Made by a program: the position numbers and the translations under genes. From positions 11,293,927-11,357,926 of the forward strand of contig OY744616.1 in assembly GCA_963556255.1 (NCBI GenBank): a stretch of DNA of 64,000 nucleotides. The letters are read 5' to 3'. This document shows, piece by piece, positions 24,839 to 38,207 of the stretch. Under the pieces are notes generated by a model. That model was not told the DNA's origin, made no database searches, and worked only from the letters and a program-made list of their open reading frames with translations. The stretch's first letter is position 1, and each line of letters starts with the position of its first letter. The stretch is from Allolobophora icterica. Its lineage: Eukaryota; Annelida; Clitellata; Crassiclitellata; Lumbricidae.

Positions 24839-26640
24839 CAATCCGTTTGTTTGCAGTTTGGTTTGTCTGTTCTGTGGATGTAGCGAGATTATTGTTTATC
24901 TGAATTTAGATCAACAAATTCTTGAAATTTCTTGAAATAAACTAAAATCTATCTTTTATAGCTTTACGTTTAGTGCTTGTGTGTAAAATTTCTACTTCAT
25001 TGTGACTTCATCGTCACAATGATGTAAACCTCTGCATTGATATGACATATGCATTGTGTCTTGGCACACTTATGACAATGTTTACACCAACTATTTCCTC
25101 TACTGCTTGAGCTAAACGGTTGCCCCTAAAAATTCCTTGTTCTTCCTCACACCTACTAATGATGATTTTCAGGAATATCCAGAGTTATAGAAGTATCTGT
25201 ATTGTGACACTATACAGCACATTATGTTAACATTTTAACTACAGGCTGCATGGGTTTCCCAGTCGCTTTTAGTACATTCTTGTCGTTAAAGTATTAACAG
25301 ACTTCCTTCCCTTCACATGGCAAAATAGCAACATGTTGGACGTCATAATAGTATTACAGCGTAATGTACTGATTGCCAACTATATCAAATCTCTTAACTG
25401 CATATGATGGAAATAGTTATCCAATTCATAATACACATGATCAATAGACTGAAATCCGAAGTTGTTGGAAGTGCATTAAGAAGGATGCAAAAAAAATTTC
25501 ATGAAAGTCACTATAAGTTAGTTTCAACTTTTCAGATAAGCACAGGTGACCAACAGCCATACAAACAACTGACTTTTTCACCTTCAGTGTACGCTTGAAT
25601 TGAACAGTGTTTGAGATTTATTTATTTCTACCTTCTGTGAACACGTTTTTGTGAATTTTTGGCTTTGCAACGTTTCTTATGTCAAGTGATTGTGTGATGG
25701 TGTATTTTTCTTTCAGTGCTCTTGTTCTTTTTTGATGACGCTTAGATGTGATTTGAAGGTTGAAGTTCAAGGTCACTTGAAATATCTTGTTTACACAGCT
25801 AATCACGTGACGCAGTTCGAGGAAGAACTAAGACAAAGATTACACACACATATCTTTGAACAAAGACGTAAAATATTTTAGGTTACTTTTGCTATTCTTA
25901 AAGATGCAGGATGAATATCGGGTGAATTTCGGCTAGATGAAGGAAAGAGTTTTGTCGACATCAATCGTACCTCAAAGTATTTGGTTAAAATGGAGAGTGG
26001 ATATTAGGTGAACTTCAACCAGATAGTATTAATACTTCTGCAAGATAATGTTCACAGTTTTGTTGGCTTTTTAATGTGCAGAGTCAGAATGGCAGTTATG
26101 GTTAAATACTGATTAGTTCACGGGTGCTTTTTATAGCTACTTGTAAAATCATGACAAACTTCTTTCAGTTTTTGCTACGGAGACAGACAGAAATCAGTTT
26201 AATAATAAACTGGCAGCGGTCATGACATTTAAAAGACACACTTTGGTATTTTATGTACGTTGAAAAGCGTTGTTACTGAAATATCGTCTTGTAACTGGCC
26301 GATATTGGAACTACAGAATTCAGCAGTGGCAAATGTGAGTAATATAAGAAAGTATATTTGAACCTTTTACAGTTTGCCGGTTGGATATATGTTCTGCTAA
26401 AAGACCCCAGTTCAAAATAAAAAGTCATGAACAATATGATATTTGCAAAAATTACTTGAACTAGAAATGTGAGTAATATATGAAAGTGCATTTGAAATTT
26501 CTGCAGTTTAACAATTGGAAATTTTCTATCAGAAACCCAGTTTAAAACAAAGAGCTCAGAACAATATGTGCTGCTCATACTATACGCAGCAATGCTTCAA
26601 CGAGTCAGTAGGTCCGAATTTAGGCCGACAGTGTTTGTAT
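24839..26640. other. Intergenic stretch with no recognised gene
   Basis: AT-rich unique sequence between the kinase gene and GTPBP3. Small open frames have no domains I recognise. A pair of diverged 130-base blocks (TTGAACCTTTTACAGTTTGC and TTTGAAATTTCTGCAGTTTA) at 26340-26560 suggests an old local duplication. Confidence 0.4.
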
Positions 26641-26653
26641 AATTACACGATCG

Positions 26654-26699
26654 CATAGGGGTCATCCATAAAGGACGGCCTTTATGGATGACCCCATAC
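26654..26699. repeat. Short perfect-arm hairpin
   Basis: GGGGTCATCCATAAAGG is followed almost at once by CCTTTATGGATGACCCC. The same half-site (TTTATGGATGACCCC) occurs singly at 47400-47414, so this is probably a small transposon end or MITE. Confidence 0.5.
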
Positions 26700-27329
26700 T
26701 TAATTCAAACAAGAACACATACTGCAGTGCAGTTATTTGTACGGTTGCTATTTTTCTACATTGTACTGCTGTGCAATTTCTTCAAGTGTCGATTGTTACA
26801 TGCAATATTTTTTCTCACATTCACATTTTAACTTAAAAATAAATTGTGAGAATACACGCAAATGCTTTGTGGATTTTAGCCCGCTTATAAGATGATGTAA
26901 AACATGACTTCATATGTTTTACGCAGTTATTTGCACTTGTCTGTATAAATTTTAAACTTTGTAAGTGAACAGAATTGTTGAGGAAACATGATTTTGAAAA
27001 GAACTTGACTGGCAAGCAAGCTGATTTCATGATACAGCGGAAAATAAACTTTTACATTACAGTGAATTACAGATTTCTGTAACGTATAGAAAGCACCTAG
27101 TAAATTAAGACAAATCTGGAACTGGAAACCTTTCTTTGCCAATTCAGACATCATGGTGAAAGACAATCTTGTCCATAACTTACTCCAAACCTAAAGAAAG
27201 TCTTTTAAGAGATACTTGTGTATTATACTACACATCTTCATACATAATTACACTTGTCACAATATCTTCAGCTGCCAATTAGACTAGAGACTGTTTCACG
27301 CTCTAAAAGTAAAGTAAATTCAGTCCATA

Positions 27330-27598
27330 TCCGCAAGTGGGACGTAGGTGAGGCGCTCATCTCCTTTTCTAAGCCCTTGAGCCGGCAATGGACGAATCCC
27401 AAGGTCCTGGACACGGGGCTAGTGATATCACAGGACTTGCCGTTTACTTCCCAGCTTACGCTGGTACCAAATTATACTGCTTGGTGGCAGAGGCACGGTG
27501 TGCGCAAACAACTTGCCCAAAGTCGTTGCACGGAGTCGAACCGGCGACCGCATGATCATTGACCAAACGCGTTACCGATAGCTCCACCGTGCCGCACC
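27330..27598 (-). repeat. tRNA-derived SINE, family S5
   Basis: The minus-strand head has an A-box-like CTATCGGTAACGCG and a B-box-like CCGGTTCGACTCCG near 27540. The body includes TCCCAAGGTCCTGGACAC, shared in weaker form with 49640-49680. Confidence 0.65.
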
Positions 27599-27770
27599 AA
27601 CACAACAAAATCTCTACATAAACATCTGGATATCAAACTGAACATATTCACTCAGAGATTGTCTAACGATGCACAAGATTCGCATTTCTGTGCGGCATGC
27701 GCTGAAAAGTTTTGCAATAGTAATAACAATATAGTCCGACTTCTGAAACGTTGAGAAAGGGTCAGTTTTG

Positions 27771-30700
27771 TCACTTTCCGATGCAGAAGTCTCTGAAAAT
27801 GACATCGAGGACATCGTCTGAAGTAACCCTACCAGTTATCTTTCCAATTTGGTGCATGGCTCTTCGCAGGTCTTCTGCACCCAGTACGCTGTCCGTCGAA
27901 TGTCTGTCAGTGTACGCAGCAAGAAATTTCAGGCAGTTTGTCAAATGAAGCCGATGTCGTTCATTTGTCAACGACGGACTCTCACCAGATGAACCGGAGC
28001 AACTGAAATAGTTTAATATATCAAGTCATTTTCATTCTTTGTTATAATCACGCTAGAATAACAAGAATGGGTTGCCTCAGGTAAAAAAACAGTCTTTTCT
28101 AAACTTTTCTCTTTTATTTATTTATTTTATTTATTTATTTATTCCGGATATTTCTAAAGCGCCTCTCAAAGTCAACTACTACTCAGAGGCGCTCCCGACT
28201 ACAGCATTTGATACTGTGCCGGAATTTTCACGCCGAAGCGCCACGAGCAATTGCGAGTGAAGGACTTGCCCAAGGTCCGTACGCAGCGGCTAGAGTGGGA
28301 TTCGAACCTGCAACCCTCCGGTCACAAGGCGCCGAACTTACCACTGAGCCACCATGCCCCACAAGACTTGGCAAGAAAGTAAATGACTCAAACTAAATGC
28401 TGACTTTCATACATCTGAATATATTGCTTATCCAGCATAGGCTGCCTCTCTGTCTTCGTGAACTGATCTTCTGGATCAATACCTGATCATGGCTTGGTTT
28501 TCGTGCATCATCGGTTGATGCCCTTTGCATTAGAAACTGGCGCAACAGAGGTTACTAATCAATCAGTATCGAACTGCTAATTTCCACTGCTGTGAGAGCT
28601 TGTCTTAGCAATTTCATATTATCTAATAGCAATAACAGGTAAAATAAAATAAATAATAATCTCTAAAACCTAAGCACTTTTGAACCGTTCTTAAAAGGCA
28701 CCATACAAAAAGCCTGTTACAAACATCATTTATACCTAACGTCTAATAAGTCAATATAATTGCCAAGTCGTTCTCTAGTCCTAGATTATAACTACTGCAA
28801 AAGTCTACCATGATAGCCGACCATAGTTTCACTTACATAACTGCTAAGACACAAACAAGGCATTTCAGTGTGCTACCTTAACAGCCAAGTTAGTATGGCC
28901 CACACTGGTCCCATAAACTGCGACAAGTGGCACTATGTGGGCCAGCTGTGGGTCCATCAAATGTGGCTGAGTATGTGCATGGGCGCATTACACCAGACAC
29001 AGGAACAGGTGTATTTATATTTGAGAAAAACATTAACCTATTACTACTAAACTTACAGGGTCTTCAGCTTTCCAGAAAGTATGTTTAAAAATTCGTCTAA
29101 GCCATCGTCTGCTGTACAGGAGGCCAGACACCAACTGATTTTGTTCTGGCCACTTCTCAGCGTATCCTGAAGCTGCTTTGCCATTTCTTGCGAAAGAAGA
29201 TCCTGCTTGTTCAAGACCAAAACCACATCTTGGCTGCTACCTCCACCTCATTTCAGAAAAATATACCAAATGAACTGCATGAAGGAAACTTGTAATACCA
29301 ACCATTAGATAACACATATAACAGTTCAATAACACACATATTATTGTAACAGGTCATTGTACAAAACTGCATAATCGGGAATTCTACAGCATTCTCGGCC
29401 ACAGGAGAAGCACGACACTGAAACAGTATTCAAGTCTATCCACTCTAATCTACTTCAATGACATTATCTCTTGGCACAAGGCATCAGTCAACGATCGCTT
29501 GGAGTGAAACCATAGTCAGGAATCTTAATCCATTGGAGAAACCCGGTCGAAAACAATGGGTAACCCGGTTGAAATTCGCCCACATCATAAGGACATATAG
29601 AAGTTAAACTTTTACCCACTGTTCCCAGGGTCTGGACAATTTGTCCACAAAGAGAAAGAAAAGCTAATACAATTTACAGACACACTAATACACTACAGTA
29701 CTGACGTTCTGCCGAGAGTAAAGAATCCTAGAAGACTCTGAGAGAGAGCACGAGACTCAGTGATTTCCATACCCTAAAGCTGTCCATACCCTAAAGAAAA
29801 ATAAAGAAGTTTGCGATGCCAGTCTACAGTGACAAATAAAAGCCCAAATAGGGGACCTAATTAGGCTTATGTGTGAGAATAAGCATCTACAAGTGTTACC
29901 TGGAAGTCCAGATTAATTGATTAGGGATTAGCAGTTATTATATTAAAATTCATAAGAGTTTCACTAACTCTTCAAGAAGAACCTTGCATAATGAGTTGTT
30001 ACATCTGTATAACCCTCACCCCAAAGATGTACCAATAGTATTTACAGAAACTGCTGACTGATGAGTCACTTTTTCGCACATCACCGCTTTGACCGGTAGA
30101 ATGCTGCACACTCTGTCGCTCAACCGAGATCGGTAAAGCTGAAGAATTCTCCACAACGCCATTCAACCGTGATTGAAGGGGTGTGTCGACAAGGCCCAGT
30201 CTTTTCAGGTGGTCACTGACAAACTGGTCAACTGTTAATTGACCATCGTCCAAGAGTTTCCTCATCGAACTATCTGTACATTCCACCACCAGTACCACGA
30301 GATCGGCTTCCTCTGACCTGTACAAACATCCAAGAACTTCTCTGTAATGTAAGCAGTTTATAACGTAAACACTACTGCCTGTGTTTTGGTGGAAAATTCC
30401 CATCGTAATCTCTGTCAAGTGAAGGGTAAATTATCCCCCCAAAAAAAACAATAATCAAAATAAATAATACACAGTGCAAATGATCTGACAACATTCTAAA
30501 ACTCATCTTTGCTATAACAGGGTTTTAACTATTTGGGGGATGAAAAATCTCTTAGGTCAACAATGAGGGAGAGAGAGGAAGTGTCTGCAAACTGAGAGGA
30601 GACTCCCTTCCAAGAACTATCAAAGAGGTTAGAACAGAGGGCAAGAGGATGAAAGGAAGACCTCAACAGATGCTGCTGGACAGGAAGATGACAGATGGAT

Positions 30701-33700
30701 ACAGGAAATTGAGGAACGAGGCCCACTATCACCAGCAGTGGCACCACTGCACCTATGAACCTGCCCAAGGGCAGAGAACTTGAAGAAGAAGTTTTTAACT
30801 ATTCTTCATTCTAGATCAGAATAACTCGGGTTGGTTGCTAACGGTTCTTCAGAATAGATTAACCTAGATTAGATGATCATTCATACATTTCCTCAGAACA
30901 TTATGATGAGATTTAAAAAATTAACATTTCTTCACACTGGATCAGACGAGATAATACCTCTTGATTGCCCTCCGAACTCCTTCCAGTTCAAGATGGTCGC
31001 TAGTTTGCCGCAGTCCAGCGGTGTCGCTGATGACAACAGGATAGCCCGCAACATTCAACGTTGTCTCGATAACATCTCTTGTGGTACCTGCGATTGGAGA
31101 TACAATGGCAGCCGGCCGTTGACCTGCCAAAATGAAACATATAGCACATGCAAGGTCAGTGAAACAGAACCCGTGGCACAAGAGAATTGTGCATGAGCAT
31201 GATCATTACAGAGTCCACTGAGCAGGCTGAAACCCACAATCATCGGATTAAACACCAAGCATGCTACAGAATAGACCACCATGCTGCATAGTTTTTACCA
31301 CACAACTGTCAAGTTTGAACAAACAACCTATACCTTGCAAAGTACTGCACCTATAAATTCAAAAGAGTTTAAATCGGTAACTAATTTTTAAAGCACTCTA
31401 ATATCAGCATCCAGATTTCAAATCATTGCGTGTTTTGTGAAACCCGCCATTCAATAAAAGGGCAGACGACCACTAAAGAAATTTGTCCCATTATTATCGG
31501 ATCAACGTCATTTCTGTGCTTCAGTGCTGAGATGTTCCACCATATCCATTTCTGTTCTACCTACCTGTTTCTGTTTCTACCTACCTTTTCTACATACCTG
31601 TTTCTGTTTCTACCTACCCATTTCTGTTTCTATTTACCTGTTTCTGTTTATACTTACCTGTTTCTGTTTCTACTTACCTGTTTCTGTCCATTTTCTCTCC
31701 TTCAGTAATTGGTCATACGATAGTTTTGTCCATGACTTATTGTTATCAATCCATACCATCTTAGGTATCCATCCATACTATCTTAGGTATCAATTCACAC
31801 CATCTTAGGTATAAAAAGATACCATCTTCCCTGGACTTGTGATCTATGACAATGTTGGATGATCTTCTTCCCAGAATGATACATCCTTTTGGGGTGGGAA
31901 CTTTAACCACGGAACAAAAAAAAATCGAGATATGTTGATAAATGTGTGTAACAGATGATTGATCACTTTACCGTACCATACTTTACATTAATATAGAAAC
32001 CTAAGGTACATACACAGACTGTTAAGGAGGCTGCTCTTGCCGACATTTGGTTCTCCGATAATCGCCAGATGAACCCCGCTTCGCAGGCGTTCGCCTCGTC
32101 GATTGTCCGCCAGATGGCGCTTTATCTCTGCCTTGGTTTCAAGAACGTCCCTGAGCACTGGAAATGTATCAGAAAGTTACAAAGCCTATGCTTCTCTCGA
32201 GACAAAAGAAACGGATGAACACAAGAAAACAGACAAACACCAGTCATGTTTACATTAAGTTGCGGCATTTCTTGCCTTTGAAGTAAAAATTGCACGTGTG
32301 CATGCATTTACTGACATGCACAAATAATTATAATAATAATAATAATATTCGTTTATTAATTCAAACTGACAAGTGTGGAGTAAGATTACATGATACAGTA
32401 GTAACAAATGATAACAAGTTTTACAGGAGTCGAATTTAACTGTATGGCAGCCAGCAAGGTGTCCATCTGTCCTACTGCTCATTTTACAGTTGCCCCTAGG
32501 GAGTGGAAGGCTGAGTCAACCTTATAAAAATGCGTGTATGCATAGTTCTGCATTTACCTAGATGCCAATAGAATGCCAACTTGTTCTGTACCAGAATTTT
32601 GAGTAACTAGAAAGGCGACTATCCTGGGACTAACTCACCCATCACCTGCACCCAGAAGGCTTAAAATGTGTCCTGCATAAAAGATTGCTTGGCTGAATGT
32701 TCCGTAAATTTAAATATCATACTTCTGAGAAGCTTCAATATTGGTCATCATCTTTGTCATATGCTGAAAGCAATGAACCAACTACATCACTGCCGACTAG
32801 CACAAAGCAATTTCATAAATTTTACCCGACTCAATTATGCCTTCTTCGATATTTTCTTCTTCGCTGAAGTCGATAAAAGCTTCCAAGTGAGCAACACACT
32901 GCGCACAAACGAACAACAAATGTACTACAAATTACTTTACATATTACAAACAAAAAATAGTACATCCGGAAACAGCTGTAAATAGGTGTAAAGAAGAGTA
33001 ACATAGCATTGAACTTAACAATTATACAATCATGTCATGACCTTAATCGTGAACTTGATCTTCAGTGCAAAACCACAAACAGCACCACAACCATGACAAA
33101 AATGACCGCCGCAACCATGACTGCCACATCCACCATGACCACAACCAACACCATCCCATAGCAATGACTGCTACAACCACCATTACCAACACCATTACCA
33201 CCACCACTTTTCTATAAATGTCAGTATTATGAATGGCAAAGCAAGCACAAAACAAAGTTACTACTACGCTTACATTGTCTGAGACCACTACCATCTGTTC
33301 TTTTGACTGCATTGCATTGTACTGTGAAATTTATATAGCACCTCTTATAGTATAAAGCACTCATTGGTATCCCCCAGCATGAGAACACAGTAGCATCCAT
33401 ACTGTTGTGCACTGTTCCTTGTTCTTCTAAACTGACTGTGGACAAAATTACCCTTACTGTCGATACCAGTCAGAAGTGTGCAAACAAACTGACATTAGAT
33501 AAACACTGTGAAAAAATACCGGACCCTGACAAGCTTCAGTCTCCACGTCGTGTAGAGTTTGCTCAGCGCTCCGTCCATCTGCCTCAGCGCTTGACGCCTC
33601 TGTGCTTCTGTCTCGGCATGGATGAGGTCGGCAAGACCCTCGACCTCAGTCAGATCCAGTTTGCCATTCTGAAAGGACCTTTCCAGTCACATTTGTTGGA

Positions 33701-35311
33701 ATTTATAGGCTAGAATGCGTGAATCAAATTACAATATGCCAAAAATAAATATATAATTTCCTATCAGTTCATCCCCCACTGACCCACCCACCACCATCAA
33801 CCCACTCATCCATCTATTCACCCACTCACCCATCCATCTACCCAACTATCCATCCATGCATCCATTTATCCATCCATCCATCCATCCATCCATCCAACCA
33901 CCCAGCCATGGGTTCAAACCAAGACAAAGGGGCAACAGGCTCAGACATTATCCTTCAGGCAGCACTTATAGCAGATGACCTCAAACCCATAGCCAACAAA
34001 AATACAAAGTGAATGCATACACATACAAGTTACAATTCATGCTGTACATGCTGACACAAAAGCAGGAAGCGATTGGTATAGCAAAGGTGAGCAATGATCT
34101 CTACGATGCTAATGTAAACGTAATTAGCAACTTCTATTGTGCCCGCATCTAATGCATAATGTACCAATCGAAGACGCACCAAAACCAAACCGTAATCAGG
34201 TCAATATCCAGAAGATCAGTCTGCAATAAGCATGACTAGGATACTAGGATACATGCATCATGAAACTATCCAAAGGCCTTTCACTCCACTGCATCTACCC
34301 AAAAATCCCATCCTGCCTAAAAGCTGTTACATAAATGTTTGGTTATAATAAGCAAAATGGAAGCCACAACAAAAACGCACCTCCTTGTGAACTCTCCTGG
34401 TTCAGCATAGCGCAGACCAGACATGGAGCCGAGAGCATCTATTACGGCTGATGAAACAGCCAGGCCACCATGGACATGAAGCTCACAACAGTCTTCTCCA
34501 GTAAAACTGTTTGGCCCTGTACACACATTTCATCAACAGAATATAAGAACAGTCCCTTATGCTAGCCCTGAGGCAGCCATGGATATGAAGTGTTAGTGAC
34601 TTCACTTTCTTAGCCTTGGCATGAGGAAGGATGACCAGCTCTCACCGTGCTGTCTAAACTTCCCACAGACAGTGTACGGTCAGTGTACGGCTATACACAT
34701 TATAGCTGAGTTGGCTAGGGGGCGCAAGTGGAGACAAAAATTTCTTACCTTCTTCTATGAATCAATATTTATACAACTAAAAACATGTAAGTATGAAACC
34801 CTGTCTCACTCGACTCATCAACTAGAATTTCCCTACATACGTTACAATTAAAAATAATACAGATCTAGAAACATCATACATGGTTTTTAATTATGTACAC
34901 AGAACTCGCTCTTAAAAGATTTGTTTAAATAAATTCACCTGGAAACCATAGCAACAAGCCACGGTCAATCTGCTCTCCAGTAACTGGGTGATAGAATCGT
35001 CTTAGGTGGGCTTTTCTTGGTTCCAGACTATCTTTGCACTTTGCAATCGTCCTCATGACATCCTTCACTAAAACCCCCGACACGCGAAACACCATAACGC
35101 CACATTTTCCCGCACCGGACGAAAGAGCAAAAATTGTATTACGCGCTTTGGATCTCTCCGAGGCGTAAACTCGGATGCTAGCCTGTCTCAAATCGATTAA
35201 CTTCGAGGTCAGTGTCCTTGGTTTTGCAGTTATAGTATAACTAAATGTGGTCTTTAGAAAGTTTGAAAGACTAATCAGCTGACAGCCATGCGCAAGTGGG
35301 CGATAATACAT
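27771..35311 (-). CDS. GTPBP3: GTPBP3, mitochondrial tRNA-modification GTPase (MnmE family), nine exons
   Basis: GTPBP3 works with MTO1 in mitochondria to make 5-taurinomethyluridine at tRNA position 34. Minus-strand exons are 35311-34939, 34516-34381, 33678-33525, 32898-32826, 32157-32014, 31123-30958, 30317-about 30085, 29240 (or 29246)-29057 and 28002-27771. Phases agree and give about 564 codons. The first exon has a basic, Ser/Thr-rich presequence and then the MnmE N-terminal domain (FRVSG, HPVTGE). Next come [15 protein letters not shown] and [10 protein letters not shown] with [16 protein letters not shown]. The G domain is complete: G1 [10 protein letters not shown]2 AGTTRDV, G3 DTAGLR, G4 NKQD, G5 SCTADDG. 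The C-terminus is FCIGK, whose Cys is the invariant MnmE cysteine. The 3' end of exon seven is uncertain, and the segment encoded there is longer than in the vertebrate protein. Confidence 0.95.
28110..28360 (-). repeat. tRNA-derived SINE, family S1 (young copy, in GTPBP3 intron)
   Basis: On the minus strand it has a tRNA-like head (GGCTCAGTGGTAA, then GGTTCGAATCCCAC), a GGACCTTGGGCAAGTCCTTC block and an AATAAATAAA tail. It is about 95 percent identical by eye to 38281-38512 over 200 bases, implying recent activity. Confidence 0.85.
30640..30800 (+). mobile_element. LINE 3' fragment (in GTPBP3 intron)
   Basis: GGAAGACCTCAACAGATG through GAACCTGCCCAAGGGCAGAG and TTGAAGAAGAAG match the end of the LINE at 38513-38690 in order and spacing. 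Confidence 0.55.
31548..31692. repeat. Tandem repeat, TACCTGTTTCTGTTTC unit
   Basis: Eight to nine imperfect copies of a 17-18 bp unit within a GTPBP3 intron. Confidence 0.85.
32322..32495 (-). repeat. tRNA-derived SINE fragment, family S3
   Basis: A TAATAATAAT tail followed by TTTATTAATTCAAACTGACA and TTTTACAGGAGTCGAATTTA, the complement of the 37360-37460 segment. Confidence 0.65.
33770..33905. repeat. (CATC)n / CCAC-rich repeat
   Basis: CATCCATCCATC and CACCCACTCACC units in a GTPBP3 intron. Confidence 0.88.
34550..34738 (-). repeat. SINE family S4 fragment (in GTPBP3 intron)
   Basis: Complement of the S4 body: GAAGTGTTAGTGACTTCA, TTTCTTAGCCTTGGCATG, then TATAGCTGAGTTGGCTAG. Confidence 0.55.
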
Positions 35312-35639
35312 GTTGCGCCACTTAAATATAAACCTCCCAAACTATATAGAGCACAGAAAGACCATTTGCATGTACCTGCTTACATTAATAATCAATACTT
35401 ATTTATAATTGCTAATACGCTCCTTTTACTCTTAAATTGTGGCTCTTATCGAGTGTTTGAGACCCAAAAATTGTATACATAAACTATAAATAACTTTGAC
35501 GCACCTACACATCTATCTATGATCATAAGTAAGTAAGTAAGTAAGTGTTTTCTTTAGTTAACGCTAGCAAACGCACAACGCCCTCAAGATTGAAAACAGT
35601 TACTAAGCATTATCATCAGTCTGATCACCATTATCATCA

Positions 35640-36429
35640 CTCTCATTGTTATTATTTTTTACTAAAAGAGGTGGCAATATATTATCTGTGAAATCACAAT
35701 GCAATTATTGCAAGATGTTACAAGATGTTGCTACGGAAATATACCCTGCATGAAATCGCAATGTGATCATTACAAGAGATTGCTATGACAATGTATCCTG
35801 TATGAAATCACAGTTCAATTATTTTTTTACAAAAGGCTGCTACTGCAATACATCCTCTATGAAAATGTCATCACAATGCAGTTATTCCCAGAAGTTAAAA
35901 GAGGTTGCCACGGCAACATATGCTTTCTATGAAATCACAATGCAATTATTAAAAAATGCTGCTGTGGAAATGTAGCTTGTACATGAAACCACAATGGTGA
36001 AGGCAATTATTACAAAAGGTTGCTAAGGCAATATATCCTTTATGAAATCACAATGCAATTATTCCCAGAGGTTATACAATTAATTGTTGCTAAGGCAACA
36101 TGTTCTCTATAAAATCGCAATGCAATTATTCCCAGAGGTTATACAATTGTTGCTACGGCAACATGTATCTCTATGAAATCATAATACAATTATTACAAGA
36201 GGTTGCTACGGAAACATAATACCGTGTGAAATCACAATGCAACACGTCCTCTATGCAATCACAATGCAATTATTTCAAGAGGTTAGAAGAGGTTGTTAAG
36301 GCAATATATCCTCTATGAAATCACAATACAGTATTATTCCTAGCGGTATCATGCACTGTGCAATTATTCCTAGCGGTAGCAATATCCTCTCTGAAAGCCC
36401 AATGCAATTATTTATTCCTAGCGGTAGCA
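35640..36429. repeat. Diverged tandem array, unit about 55-60 bp
   Basis: About 12 imperfect copies of a unit containing TATGAAATCACAATGCAATT and AGAGGTTGCTACGGCAACAT. The array stops where the inverted-repeat element at 36430 begins. Confidence 0.85.
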
Positions 36430-37132
36430 ATTGAAGGGCTTGCCTCAATAACCAGGTATGTCGACATACCTGGTTTATGTGAAAAAGTATGCCAGCGTAC
36501 GTGCTTGGAATATTGTATTCTATATACCCTGCAAATTTGGTGCAAATCCGATTATTTTTGAATTGGCTTTTGGATAAACAAGTTTGTCGACATATGGTTT
36601 TTAGCAGCCGGCAGCATTACTCCAGTGCAATAACCCGGTATGATAACAAAAATTGTCGTTTTTTCTAGTAATCTTTGTATTAAAACCGGTGCAATAATCA
36701 GGTTATTTGACATACCCGGTTATTGACTGTTACTTACTCTACAATTCACTGATTTTGCGTTATTTTTTCCTTACTGTAAAGTAGCTATGATGACTTACCT
36801 TTTTATAGCACGATTAATTTGTACTGTGTGTTAGTCACCATTTGGTGCAAGAATAAGGTATGTCGACCAACAGCAGGCGATGTTGGGTTATTGAGTGTCA
36901 ATAACCAGGTATGAAGGAAAATGTCGTGAAAAAAACATTAAAGTTATCTTTTGCATTGCATTATGTAACAATTTCGTGAAAGACAATAACAACTCAGACG
37001 TTGTTTCAAACAGCTTGTCGATATCTCGTAAAATGGCTTAGATACAACAGTTTGAAGTGTCAAATCTTTGAAGCCATTTTCCCAAAACTCAAAAAATCGG
37101 ACATACCTGGTTATTGCTGCAAGCCCTTCAAT
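36430..37132. mobile_element. Uncharacterised inverted-repeat element (703 bp)
   Basis: The left end ATTGAAGGGCTTGC, then CAATAACCAGGTATGTC, is mirrored at the right by GACATACCTGGTTATTG, then GCAAGCCCTTCAAT. This gives 33-bp terminal repeats with a 2-base mismatch. Further ACC(A/C)GGTTATT or complement motifs recur inside at about 36458, 36630, 36695, 36710 and 36898. There is no transposase. A target duplication could not be fixed, so the superfamily is open. Confidence 0.7.
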
Positions 37133-37194
37133 AATTGTATTGTATGGCATGTTTAGTTCGGTATTCAAACATTGCAAGGATAAACAAAACATCG

Positions 37195-37478
37195 GCGCGG
37201 AGATGGTTGAGTGGTAATAAGCTGGCACGAAGTTCAGAAGGACGCAGGTTTGATACCCGCTAACCCCACAAGGTTAAGTCAGCCTTCATTCCCTAGGAGG
37301 CGATTGTGAAATGAGTGGTAGTACAGATGGGCGCCTTGCATGACTGCCGTACGGTTAATTCGACTCCTGTAAAACTTGTTATCGTCTCTTACTACTAGGC
37401 CTATATCGTGTAGGCCTAATCTTACTGCGTACTTGTCAGTTGGAATTAATAAACGAAGATATTGTTATTATTATTATT
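37195..37478 (+). repeat. tRNA-derived SINE, family S3 (fullest copy)
   Basis: The head has GATGGTTGAGTGGTAATAAG (A box) and GCAGGTTTGATACCCGC (B box). The body has ATGGGCGCCTTGCATGACTG, TTCGACTCCTGTAAAACTTG and TAATCTTACTGCGTACTTGT, then GAATTAATAAACGAAGATA and a (TTA)n tail. Confidence 0.82.
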
Positions 37479-38207
37479 ATATAATGCTTATAATCAATTA
37501 ACATAATCTGGCTATATACACAGGAGACCCAAAAGGGGTCGTAGACCCTGCTACCAGGACCACCTGGGGAAGTAGGCTAATAGGGCCTACAATTTGATGA
37601 AAAGCAGTCGATCTAACACCACTAGATACGCAATGATAACATTATACTTTACTAATAGTAAAGCATAGCATATAATTAGATATGTAATGGTAACGGATAA
37701 AATGTTTGACCTCTGCCTTTTTTCTACAATTCCCACACTGTGACAGGTCTAGTCGAAATATTTCCTTTCTTCGACAGATACGTTGTAGGCTCAACTCTAT
37801 GGCGACTGGCGAGGTCTCGAGACGTTGTGATTTTTTATGGTCGAGATCGATGAGCTTATGTTAAACCCGGAGTAAGCCCTACGACGCTTTCTCAACACCG
37901 AGAGTGAGTCTGCCCAGAAATGCATAGTCTGCAAGATGGTCCGAGTCCCCCGTACATTGGGAAGCGAATGCGCAGGTAGGCCTGTGTGTGAAACAAGGGA
38001 TAGTGCTACACAAAAATTATCCCTTTCAGTGGTTTCGTCACGGAAAACGAGTCTGTCTAGGTATCCTACAGACGAAACCAACCTGGTCAGTGCGATCCGG
38101 GAACGTCACTATCGTAGCATTCGATATTCGATGCATGTATACATAGGCTACGTACCAGCTCAACGGATCTGATTTCATCCTTGCGGCCCATCTAAAGCAC
38201 TATAATG

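Noticed and set aside
27330..27598. 102-codon plus frame as a gene
   Set aside because: It runs through a SINE copy on the opposite strand.
37797..38081. Minus-strand frame ending LRKRRRAYSGFNI..., considered as a neuropeptide-type second exon for the 40950 signal exon
   Set aside because: The dibasic site is suggestive, but no acceptor gives the right phase for that frame; joining in phase 0 gives a different, unremarkable peptide.
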